Of a DNA stretch of 64,000 bases, positions 10,101-18,561 are shown piece by piece. Position numbers and translations under genes: made by a program. The notes under the pieces were generated by a model. That model was not told where the DNA came from, did not search any database, and saw nothing but the letters and a program-made list of their open reading frames with translations. The DNA is from Carposina sasakii (lineage: Eukaryota > Arthropoda > Insecta > Lepidoptera > Carposinidae), in contig CP053157.1 of assembly GCA_014607495.2 (NCBI GenBank), forward strand, positions 7,626,001 through 7,690,000, read 5' to 3'. Numbering within the stretch: the first letter of the stretch is position 1; each line of letters starts with the position of its first letter.

Positions 10101-11876
10101 CGCCGCTGCAGGCGCTCGTCGCGCTTAACATACCGTCCTGGGGCGCCGGTGTCGATCTGTGGAGTGAGTGTAGGGGAAGCTGGGGTCTCATTTTATTCAT
10201 TACATACATACATATAATCACCCCTTTATCCCTTACGGGGTAGGTTATTCATACCGTGAAATATAATCTTACGGTCTTCAAGTCGAGAGTGAACCGGTTT
10301 GTTTTAGGCAAGCGCGCTCCATCTTAGACTGCAACGGTGCTTACCATCAGGCGCGTTGTGGTCAAGCGCAAGCCTATTTAATATGTAAAAAAACATACAT
10401 CTTTATATATATAAATATTCTGTTCGTGTATGTAATTGAACTCCTTCTAAACGGCTGGATCGATTTTGATGAAATTTTATTGTGTGTTCGAGAATGGTTT
10501 AGTTAGATTCTCTGTCAACTAGAACAAGTTTTTCTGCAGTCCACGCGGACGGAGTCGCGGACGTCCTCTAGTGTACATATATGTGTATACATGGCTGTGG
10601 CGAGAATTGCAGGATCACCAAGGAGGTCCTACTGCAACGTTTAGCATAGCGGGGGCAGATATAAAAGAACAGTGATATGTTTCTAGCTCATTGCTTGAGA
10701 GAATATTTCTGTTTGAAACGCAGGTGATGATTCAAGTGAAGCTCCGCATCAGAACTGGTTTAATTTTATACTGGCTCCTTTTGTTTAATAAGTGAGAATC
10801 AAATTTTAATTTAATTTAACTTACAGAAATGGGCCCTGAAGGTGAAGTTGAAGAACAGGATGTTAATGATAGAAAATTGGAGGTTAGTATTTGTGTAATT
10901 TGTATTGCTACTTTTAAGATTCTAAGTTCCTATTGTATTTTTTATAAAAAAAATGTAGAACATAAAAATATGAATAAAAGCAACATTAATAATAGTTACG
11001 AATCACTTTCTAGGTTGTTGGGATCTCATCCTCATTCCACATCGCCCGGCTAAAGTGTGGTTTGGCCGAGCCTTATCGATTCGCACAAGCTTCATCTCTA
11101 AAGGTAAGGTTACTCTACTCATGTTCTATGAATATATGTACCTATCTACATATATCCTTTCACTAATGTACCTACACTATTTGTACCTTTACTATGCAAG
11201 ACAGAAAATTACGATTACTTTTGATTGACAAACGCGATGTATACATAGATTATACGATAGAGCAGTTGATAGGTATTCATGTATATACATACATTAGTCT
11301 ATACATATAATAAAAATGTAACGGATCGCTGTCTGTACATGGAAGATATATGAGGAAAAATATTATAGGAGACCTTTATCAACGCAATAGGACCTAATAC
11401 GATGATTTTTGGAATATTTGTCTGTGCGTTTGTGCACGCTAATCTCAGAAACGGCTGAACCGATTTCGATACAGTTTTCAGGAATATATTGTGACAGGTC
11501 CCACTTAACATATAGGCTACTTTTTATCCCGAGAAAATATTTTTATCCCGGATAATTTCGACATTTTGTTTTTTCTGTAGTCCACGCGGACGGAGTCGCG
11601 GGCGTCCACTAGTCATGGATAAATCTATACCGGTGTGAAGTTAATCGTGCCATGGGCAGTTTTAATCCCCAGCTACACTATGATCGCCTGAGTGATCATT
11701 GGCGACTCTTTAAAGTTTAAAAAAAAAAACGTTATCCTTTGCAGATTGAGTTGACCGGCTCGTGCGCAATGCAAGTAGACGGCGAGCCGTGGATGCAAAG
11801 CGCAGCAACAATCTACATAGAGCCGGCCGGCCAGAGTCTAGTGCTGCGAGCCTTGCCCGAACTCACCGAGGAATAG
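4125..11876 (+). CDS. Dgkepsilon: Diacylglycerol kinase epsilon orthologue, 12 coding exons, 519 aa
   Basis: Phosphorylates diacylglycerol to phosphatidic acid at membranes. Coding exons: 4125-4319, 4409-4571, 4696-4805, 5717-5840, 6173-6246, 6724-6858, 8328-8467, 9224-9392, 9992-10163, 10827-10882, 11014-11103, 11745-11876. All junctions are GT-AG and the phases match, giving 1560 nt. Order: one membrane-anchoring hydrophobic helix (about residues 13-30, typical of the epsilon type), C1 zinc domain (about 50-105), a degenerate second C1, catalytic domain with GGDGT at 248-252 and GTGNDLS at 276-282, and accessory domain to the C-terminus with MQVDGEPW at 485-492. Human DGKE (567 aa) aligns along its whole length from memory. 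The start is the first in-frame ATG before the hydrophobic segment. The middle exons are very GC-rich. Exon 7's 3' end is tandemly amplified in the following intron. Confidence 0.93.
4876..5510 (-). repeat. Tandem pair of a tRNA-derived SINE-like unit in DGK epsilon intron 3
   Basis: Two head-to-tail copies of about 315 bases (4876-5186 and 5198-5510, offset 322) are nearly identical. Each contains, on the minus strand, a tRNA-like 74-mer (second copy 5234-5307) with a perfect B box GGTTCGATTCC (rc at 4923-4933 and 5245-5255) and an A box TGGCTCAGTGG. The first copy has lost bases in the A box/acceptor region. The anticodon stem does not pair fully and U33 is missing, so these are not functional tRNA genes. 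Confidence 0.75.
5841..6172 (+). other. DGK epsilon intron 4
   Basis: A 332-base intron with a GTATGT donor and a ttttcag acceptor. I see no gene, and only AT-rich sequence. Confidence 0.7.
6430..6680 (-). mobile_element. RTE-like retroposon fragment in DGK epsilon intron 5, itself interrupted
   Basis: Carries the family blocks 'cactaaaactactgatc', 'gagaaaggacatagg', 'atatttttatccc' and 'gcgtccactagt', as in copies at 9752-9955 and 11409-11612. A stretch around 6490-6585 that the other copies lack separates the first two blocks, suggesting a later insertion. Confidence 0.5.
6859..8327 (+). other. DGK epsilon intron 6
   Basis: This 1.47 kb intron holds a GC-rich patch (about 7340-7720) full of 'gcctcg' and 'gctcgcgag' words, then two tandem retroposon copies. 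Long open frames on both strands in the GC-rich part have no recognisable protein and are explained by base composition. Confidence 0.6.
7731..8273 (+). mobile_element. Two tandem copies of the (GAT)n-tailed non-LTR retroposon
   Basis: Copies at 7731-8007 and 8008-8273 are close to identical, from 'gtggtgccggcagagtag' to 'aataggctgatgatgatg'. The word TTTAGCCAAT begins each copy and recurs after the second, so the array looks like a duplication of element plus flank and not two insertions. Another full copy lies at 50457-50723. Lepidopteran non-LTR 3' ends commonly end in (GAT)n, but the clade is not certain. Confidence 0.7.
8421..9000 (+). repeat. Six-copy 101-bp minisatellite built from DGK epsilon exon 7 and its splice donor
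   Basis: The first copy is coding: it covers the last 47 bases of exon 7. Copies start at 8421, 8522, 8623, 8737, 8838 and 8939, so the period is 101 with one 114-base unit. Every copy repeats the exon end and the donor CGACAG|GTACGCG (donors at 8468, 8569, 8670, 8784, 8885, 8986). Copies 2-6 share changes that copy 1 lacks, so they were amplified after the first duplication. A degenerate gtgactgtac-rich tail continues to about 9130. Only the first donor keeps the reading frame. Confidence 0.9.
9580..9672. repeat. Near-perfect 40-bp-arm palindrome in DGK epsilon intron 8
   Basis: AAATAAATAGagTGATTCAAG... on the left is mirrored by ...CTTGAATCACTATTTATT on the right, with only about ten bases between the arms. 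The left arm continues a family seen at 23625-23790 ('acggattttgat', 'gtgattca', 'ggaaggttta'), so the palindrome is probably an inverted duplication of the end of that repeat. Confidence 0.75.
9700..9955 (-). mobile_element. RTE-like retroposon fragments, minus orientation
   Basis: A head fragment (9700-9731, 'acgcggacgaagtcgtggg') is followed by a longer copy at 9752-9955, from 'ataaatgcgaaaataactcc' to 'gtccacgcggacgg' and 'ggcggccgcta'. It is non-coding and sits just before exon 9 of DGK epsilon. Confidence 0.65.
10420..10573 (-). mobile_element. RTE-like retroposon fragment in DGK epsilon intron 9
   Basis: Contains 'ggatcgattttgatgaa' and ends with 'ctgcagtccacgcggacgg' plus 'agtcgcgga', the same end as in copies 9752-9955 and 11409-11612. 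The middle part is missing or diverged. Confidence 0.55.
11409..11612 (-). mobile_element. RTE-like retroposon copy in DGK epsilon intron 11
   Basis: Runs from 'gaaccgatttcgatac' through 'tataggctactttttatccc' to 'tagtccacgcggacgg' and 'ggcgtccactagt'. It is the best preserved of the copies in this gene. Confidence 0.65.
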
Positions 11877-12955
11877 CCCGGGCGTAACATTTGTGTGATA
11901 TGAACACGTTCGTGACTCGTACAAATGTCAGAATACTGTCGGTGAACTTTCTGTATGTACAGTCATGAACGTTAAGATGTATACTCATTTACTTATGCGT
12001 TCAGGTTCAAACAAAGTCCAATAACGTCATCTTATTAGTTGTGACTGTACTTACACTGTTTTGTTATACACTGTTGTTTGGAAGTGCATGGAATATGTTA
12101 TGATATGAATGAAAGACATTTTGTTAGACGACTAGGTCTCTCTTATTTGCTCTTATGTGTACTGTACTGTGTGACTTAGATGGTCCATTGCTGAGCTGAC
12201 TGCGTCGTGTGTAAACACTTCATGAATATATTTATTTATTTATTAAGATTAGGCACATCAACATCACATGTATAAAAATACATACCTATTATTGCCCAGA
12301 TAAAATTTATTAACCTAGTGCTAATTCATTCAATGCCTTGATCTGATAGTTTTAGATATTATATGCAAAATTCATGTAAAATGAACTCTTTTATGATTAT
12401 AATATGAGGTGATATAAACTTTGTTTATAGTATTACCTACTACATTACATAATATAGGTCCTACCAAGCCTTACGTCGGGATAGGCATGTTTGTTTTCTT
12501 TCGATAATATTAGGTATAAACCTCACCATAAGGCCTTTGCCACAAAAGCGATCGAAGATTTGCGTAGCCTTCTGAACGAAGGGCCTGATTGATCGATGAT
12601 GATGACTGACTGTATAACATTCCATGTTGTACAGAGATTGTAGTAATAACCCACGATAGTTATACATTACCAAATAATATTGAGCTAATATACTTCTTTT
12701 AATTAATGATATACCTACCTACTTAATTTTTCTCGGTTTAAAAAATGTTAAGTCTTACCTAGCTGTAAAAGTTTTCCTTGTAAATTGTGGTATCATGCAA
12801 CCGCATTTATGTGTTTTACCGGTTATCATAATTATTTATATATATATAATTAATAGATAAATGACTACGCTTCTATACTGTATGTACCTGAATTATTAAT
12901 TTTTTTTAGACCAACTTTATAAATACGAGAAAACTGAATATTTAAGGGATCGTAC

Positions 12956-13026
<71 letters not shown>

Positions 13027-13252
13027 CGACGCGATACTGCAAGACAGGACATTCTGATGGTTTATATTGAAACTAGAATTAATTATAATATCTACTTACC
13101 AATATTATCTTAAACTTTTCGCGTTGATATAAATGTGAGTTGACTCTTAGTTATTAATATTTGACATGCCAAATTATTCTATTAAGTATTATTTTTTAAT
13201 ATTATTTATTTATTTGTATTTGCAAATTCATAGTTACAACTACTGAAATAAA
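11877..13252 (+). other. Probable DGK epsilon 3' UTR and downstream spacer
   Basis: AT-rich, with no gene. A canonical AATAAA lies at 13247-13252, but earlier cleavage is possible and no transcript end can be fixed. A (TA)n run occupies 12957-13020. Confidence 0.4.
12957..13020. repeat. (TA)n microsatellite
   Basis: About 32 uninterrupted TA units. Confidence 0.98.
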
Positions 13253-14118
13253 AAAATATGTACTTACCCATGTTTAAAAGACTTTTTATTATTGGATCCC
13301 AACATTTAGATTTTTGGCATGATTTTTTAGATAAACGATTGACCTCTCAGATTCTTCACTTTGCTGGAACAGAGGTACACTAATAATAACGTAACTTGCA
13401 GAAACGATAGAATGAAAGAGCGATAGCAATGGCGTAAATTATGAGTAAAGAGTGCGCGGGGCGAGTGTGGGGTGCGGGTGTAGACGGACGCCTCGCACTC
13501 GCTCTGCAGTCACACTTACGTCAGTACACTAAGTATTGGTTGTCTCAACATATTGGTTGTCGCATATAAGTATGAAAGAAGATTGACTATATTTGAAAAA
13601 TCCTTATAATACATAGAGGACATTGGTGCGCGCGCATTTATTACGGGTTCGTATGCAGGGCGTAACGATTATTATGCAAAAATAAAAAACTATATAGTAA
13701 AATTAACATATTCTTACCAACTATACCTAATCCTTTCCGTCCCATCGGATTATGACAGTGAGGGAATAGAGTGCATCTGTGTTTGAGCACACACTTGTGC
13801 ACTATAATATCTCCTGTGTACTCGTACCTGGCTAATCTACGTAGAGATTGGTCGCCTTGGCCGAAATACGGTCGGGAGATCTTATACCTAATATCTCTCT
13901 AGTTTATAAAAAAAATAAAATACCATAAGTACTTAATATAATAATTAACATTTTATTATACAACCACAACAATAAATAATGGAATTACGTTATATTCGTG
14001 AATGTCAAACTTTATAAACTATTTTTTTAACAGTTCAATATAACATTTTGGTAACTTTTAATTAACTTGTGACTGGCATCTTGCTTATTTAGACGATTTA
14101 TTTCAGAGTCATTAAACT
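13253..14118. other. Spacer between DGK epsilon and the pogo element
   Basis: No gene seen. It includes a GC-richer patch near 13440-13530 and a dispersed repeat at 13731-13880 that recurs at 61640-61755. Confidence 0.5.
13731..13880 (+). repeat. Dispersed lepidopteran repeat, copy 1
   Basis: Blocks 'cggattatgacagtgaggg', 'gtgcatctgtgtttg', 'ctggctaatct' and 'aatacggtcgggaga' recur in order at 61640-61755. I know this as a common repeat of moth genomes, probably the tail of a retroelement, but cannot name the family. Confidence 0.55.
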
Positions 14119-14120
14119 TA

Positions 14121-16956
14121 TAGGGGAAGTACGGACAAAATGACATACACGGACAAAACGACATAGGCTTATTTCGAATTTGGCGGGCTTTAGCTAGGTC
14201 ACGAACTTTGCAACACGTGGCGGCGGCCATTTTTACAAACCTGTCAGGCGCCCAGCGCCATTGGCTCATTCTCTTTGAAGTTACGAGTGTGAACGTGTTT
14301 CGTGCCTACGAAAATTTATTTTATATGTGGATTTCTTTGGGTTTTTGGTGAGTTTTGTGTTATTATTTGTTATTATTTTTACTAAAATTGAAGACTTATG
14401 ATATGGGCTTGTGATTTGAATTAGTTTTAATACAATTTTCAATCGATTTAATTAAATTTGGTTTTGAATGTTTTTTGTGTACATTTGGGCAAAATGACAT
14501 ACCTATACGTTGGACAAAACGACATAGTGTATGTCATCTTGTCCGTGGCGTATGCCGTTGTGTCCGTAGTGTTCCTGATATTTATTCGATTGTTACTCTT
14601 TTAGGTGAGATGCCGCGGAACTATCAGAGAAAAACAAATCGACAGTCATGGAGCGAAGAATCAATGGCCCAAGCCATTTCAGCATGGAAAGAAAATAAAA
14701 TGGGTTGGGAATTGGCCGCAAAAACATTCGGTGTTCCTCAAGCTACATTGCGAAGACATGCTCTCAATACTAACAGAACCTTAGAATCAACTAGCAAGGG
14801 ATTGGGCAGGTTCAAGCCAACATTTCCACCAGAGATAGAGAGGCAATTAGTAGACCACATAAAATTTTTAGAAACTCGACTTTTTGGTTTGACGCGTGCT
14901 GCAGTCCAGGAACTAGCCTTCGAACTAGCAGATAAAAACGGTTTTGCTCATACTTTCAACAAGGAAAAGAAACGTGCCGGACAAGAGTGGCTTGACAGTT
15001 TCTTGAGAAGAAACACTGACATTTCGTTAAGGACTCCAGAACCAACTTCTGCAGCAAGAGCTCAAGCGTTTAATAGACCGCAAGTATCGAAATTTTTCCA
15101 GATTTATGAAGAATTTTTGAATACTCACAAGTTAGAACCGCAGCGAATTTATAACATGGACGAAACCGGCCTAACTACCGTCCAAAAACCACAAAAAATT
15201 TTGGCTACTAAAGGCAGAAAACAAATCGGCTGTCTCACAAGTGCTGAAAGAGGTTCGAATGTGACAGTGGTGTGTTGTACAAATGCCATTGGTTCATTTA
15301 TTCCACCATGTATGATTTTTCCCAGGAAGAACATGAAAAATGAACTAATAGACGAAGCTCCTACCGGCACTCTAGGACTCGCACAAGAATCAGGATGGAT
15401 GAATACAGAGGTTTTTGTAAAATGGTTAAAACATTTTCAAATACACACGAAAGCAAGTAAAGAGGACCCGGTTCTGCTTATTTGTGATGGTCATGCAAGT
15501 CACAAAAGCATTGAATGTTTGACATATGCTAAAGAAAATGGCATTAATATGCTGTGTCTGCCTCCACACTGCACTCATCGAATGCAGCCCTTGGATGTTA
15601 GTATTTACGGACCACTAAAAACATACTTCAATCAAGAAATATCTAAGTGGTTAAAAAATCATCCAGGGCGCGTTGTTACCCATTTACAAATCGGAGGTTT
15701 GTTTACTCAAGCATATGGAAAGGTTGCAACGGTCCAAAATGCAAGTAATGGCTTCAAAAGCACAGGTTTGTGGCCAGTAAATGCTGATATTTTCCCAGAC
15801 TACATGTTTGAACCAGCAGAGACTACAAACATTCCGTTAAATCAGGTCATTGCAAATTCTGAACCTGAATCTGGACCTGCCAACCCGCGTTTATCACCCG
15901 CTGAACATGTAAACCCTAGTCCAACCCAAGAAGAATCGGTCAACACATTTGCTTATAGTTTGGACCCCTCAGTAACAAATAATAATGGAAATTTGATGGA
16001 CCATTCTACACAAAATACGACCACACCAACCAATGGGACACAAGAAGACCAAGAGCAACCACAGAGTACCGATATGGGAGTCGGTGTTTCTGAGGATGCA
16101 GATTCAGTAGCAAATGAGAAGGAATCTCTTACAGTTGAGAGCACTGGAGCAACTAACGATAATGGCGTGAAACCAGGCACATCGAAATCACTAGCATTTC
16201 CAATTGCAACTATTTCAACAGCACCGCTGGGGCAATTTATTAGAGGCCAAGGAAAAAGGAAAATCAAACCTGTCAAAGGACATTGGCTTTTAACTTCAAC
16301 TCCAAATATGGAAGAAGTTATTACAAAAAATAGACCAAAAGATCCACCCGCAAAAAAGAAAAGACAGGTGGAAAAAGTGCTTTTTGATGATGACAAGTCC
16401 ATTGGCAAAAAAAATCCTAGTTCCAAAAGCACTGTGATTAAAGCACCTATAAAAAGACAGATACCAAAGAGGCAGTGTCAAACTGTTCGAACTATTGATT
16501 CCAGCTCTGATGCTGAAGATTTTGCCGGCGAAAACGGGGATGACGAAGACTGCCCATGCATTTATTGCAATGACCTTTATTCGCGGTCCAAGCCGGGAGA
16601 AAGCTGGTTACGATGCACGAGTTGTTTTCGTTGGGCTCATGCTTCATGTGCTGATGTCTCAAAGAAGACAAAAGGATTTATTTGTGAACTTTGTTCTTAA
16701 AATTGTGGTATGTCATTATACCCATATTTAGTGTGTCATTTTGTCCATACTATATGGACAAAATGGTTTTTTTAATTCGTCTATTTTTTTCTTAATAGTT
16801 TATATGATATAGTTCCTATTCAATTAAAAGGCTGTATTACTATTAGTCAATGAACCTAAGATGATTGTAAACGTATGAGACTGATTATAATTACAATAAA
16901 TAAAGATATTTGATTGAAAATCAAAACACCCTGTCATTTTGTCCGTACTTCCCCTA
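14121..16956 (+). mobile_element. Complete pogo-type DNA transposon with TIRs and TA flanks
   Basis: The left end TAGGGGAAGTACGGACAAAA (from 14121) is matched by the inverted right end ...TTTTGTCCGTACTTCCCCTA (to 16956). The match extends through TGACA, about 25 bases, and each end is flanked by TA (14119-14120, 16957-16958). The word GGACAAAAYGACATA repeats inside both ends: 14133, 14151, 14488, 14512, inverted at 14530 and 14551, and 16705-16765 and 16933. These are likely transposase binding sites. At 2836 bp with an uninterrupted transposase, it may be autonomous. Confidence 0.9.
14610..16700 (+). CDS. Pogo-type transposase with C-terminal PHD-like finger, 696 aa
   Basis: Intact frame. 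The N-terminus is a pipsqueak-type helix-turn-helix (MPRNYQRKTNRQSW... to about residue 60). A CENP-B/Tc5-type HTH follows (about 70-140), then the DDE domain with NMDETG (Asp184), LLICDGHASH (Asp293) and QPLDVSIYGP (Asp329). A Ser/Thr/Pro-rich linker leads to a basic stretch (PAKKKR). The last 50 residues form a zinc finger with CIYC, RCTSC, HASC and CELC, a PHD-like pattern. I chose the ATG at 14610 because it begins the conserved MPR-type N-terminus and follows an acceptor-like ttactcttttag (to 14604). The longer frame from 14475 reads through subterminal repeats. The transposase would bind the TIRs and cut at TA. Confidence 0.9.
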   Translation: MPRNYQRKTNRQSWSEESMAQAISAWKENKMGWELAAKTFGVPQATLRRHALNTNRTLESTSKGLGRFKPTFPPEIERQLVDHIKFLETRLFGLTRAAVQELAFELADKNGFAHTFNKEKKRAGQEWLDSFLRRNTDISLRTPEPTSAARAQAFNRPQVSKFFQIYEEFLNTHKLEPQRIYNMDETGLTTVQKPQKILATKGRKQIGCLTSAERGSNVTVVCCTNAIGSFIPPCMIFPRKNMKNELIDEAPTGTLGLAQESGWMNTEVFVKWLKHFQIHTKASKEDPVLLICDGHASHKSIECLTYAKENGINMLCLPPHCTHRMQPLDVSIYGPLKTYFNQEISKWLKNHPGRVVTHLQIGGLFTQAYGKVATVQNASNGFKSTGLWPVNADIFPDYMFEPAETTNIPLNQVIANSEPESGPANPRLSPAEHVNPSPTQEESVNTFAYSLDPSVTNNNGNLMDHSTQNTTTPTNGTQEDQEQPQSTDMGVGVSEDADSVANEKESLTVESTGATNDNGVKPGTSKSLAFPIATISTAPLGQFIRGQGKRKIKPVKGHWLLTSTPNMEEVITKNRPKDPPAKKKRQVEKVLFDDDKSIGKKNPSSKSTVIKAPIKRQIPKRQCQTVRTIDSSSDAEDFAGENGDDEDCPCIYCNDLYSRSKPGESWLRCTSCFRWAHASCADVSKKTKGFICELCS

Positions 16957-18561
16957 TAAAGTAACAGGTATTTAACTCTTGGAAAAATTACATCTTTTTA
17001 CGTGTTGCAGGCATATTATCTAATCTGACGTAACTGTGTTTATTGCCTAGGCATTTTGAACAAGCTGAGAATAATTGTCGCTTCGTTGGCTCGTCACGTA
17101 CCTATAGGTTAATATAAATAAACGGGCGAAGAGCTAGAAGCCAATACACGTCTTTCAAAACCCATACTATTCGGAATGCTTAGGCAGAATGTAATATGCC
17201 AGATTGTATAATTTGTCTTCGATATACATACAACAACCTATCACTTATACATATGTACATTAACGATTATCAACAACCTCATAAAAGTTGAGATTTATAT
17301 CTCTGACCACATGTAGCCTCTTCAATGTCAGAGAGTTTTCCATATCAATTTTATAAATGGTACCTATGTATGTCTGTACAACGCGAACTTTGACAATAAT
17401 ACATATGTATATATTTATACTAAGGGGTCTTTATATTATATTACTACAACAGTACACAACACTTGCTAATAATATTACAAAAATATATAATATACCTAGA
17501 GGTAATAAATATACTTTGATGTAGTTTATTCATTGGTCACAGATTTTAACATCATTGGTGAGATAAGTTAACAGTTACAGTAACTGCCTACAAACAACAA
17601 TAATAGTTTAGCAAAGAGGAAGGTACAATAAGCACACATAACTTTACCCTTTCTGTTATTTTTTATGCAATGTTTTCAGATCATTACTCTAATAAAGGTT
17701 ACATATTTTTTACTGTCTGACCTTATTTAGGAATGTTAAAACATCAAAAACACTCAAACATGATATAAAAAAATAATATGTATTTATCACGGTATTGGAG
17801 TGGCATTAGTTAGTTATCGTCATTGCGTTGACACAAAGTATCCAAAAATAAAACAAATTTTTATTCTACGTATAGGATACTAATTATGTACATTAACGTA
17901 TAATTACGTTCATGATTATGTAGGAGAAATATTAAAAATTTATATAAAATTCAACTAAAACAATACAATAGTAATATATCAGTTTGACCAGTCATCTTAG
18001 TAAACCTGTTTCAACTTATAATTAATGTAATAAATTAAAATAGGTACATAGTTTAAAACATGTTTACTTACATAAAATATAATTCCGCTGGTACTTTGAT
18101 ATTTCAGTGGGAAGACAAAATGGAAATGTTCATGATATTAAATTAAAATCACAATTCACTTACGTCGAAAAGTTAAAAACAATCAGTTAACTGCAACTAT
18201 AAATGAAATGCTAACACTATAAACCACTATAAACAATATAAACCTTCGAGGCTTTTGTAAAAACTAAGCAGAATGTTAATCCTAGTTTAACTGGATTTTT
18301 ATTTACCTAAACCCTAATAATATTATATCAACAATAATAACCAAATAAAACTATACATTTATGTATATTATAAAATGCAACTAATTTGTTTGTCACAATG
18401 CAAATAAATATAATTATGATGAATCATATAATAACTCTGGTAAATACCTAACTCTGATTAAATCAATGTATACAGTTAACTGTCTAAAAAGGAGCTACAA
18501 TTTATTTAGTTTTCTATTAAGTATAACATTTCTGTATTACCTATTTTATATAGACCCGAGT
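16957..18561. other. Intergenic and probable DIC 3' UTR
   Basis: AT-rich, with no gene on either strand. On the minus strand an AATAAA (plus-strand tttatt 18501-18506) lies about 56 bases past the DIC stop codon and could be its poly(A) signal. Confidence 0.5.

Noticed and set aside
14475..14609. 45-residue N-terminal extension of the pogo transposase
   Set aside because: It reads through the inverted subterminal repeat words. The conserved N-terminus starts at the Met encoded at 14610.
15953..16432. 159-codon minus-strand frame
   Set aside because: Antisense to the pogo transposase linker. Low-complexity translation with no domain.
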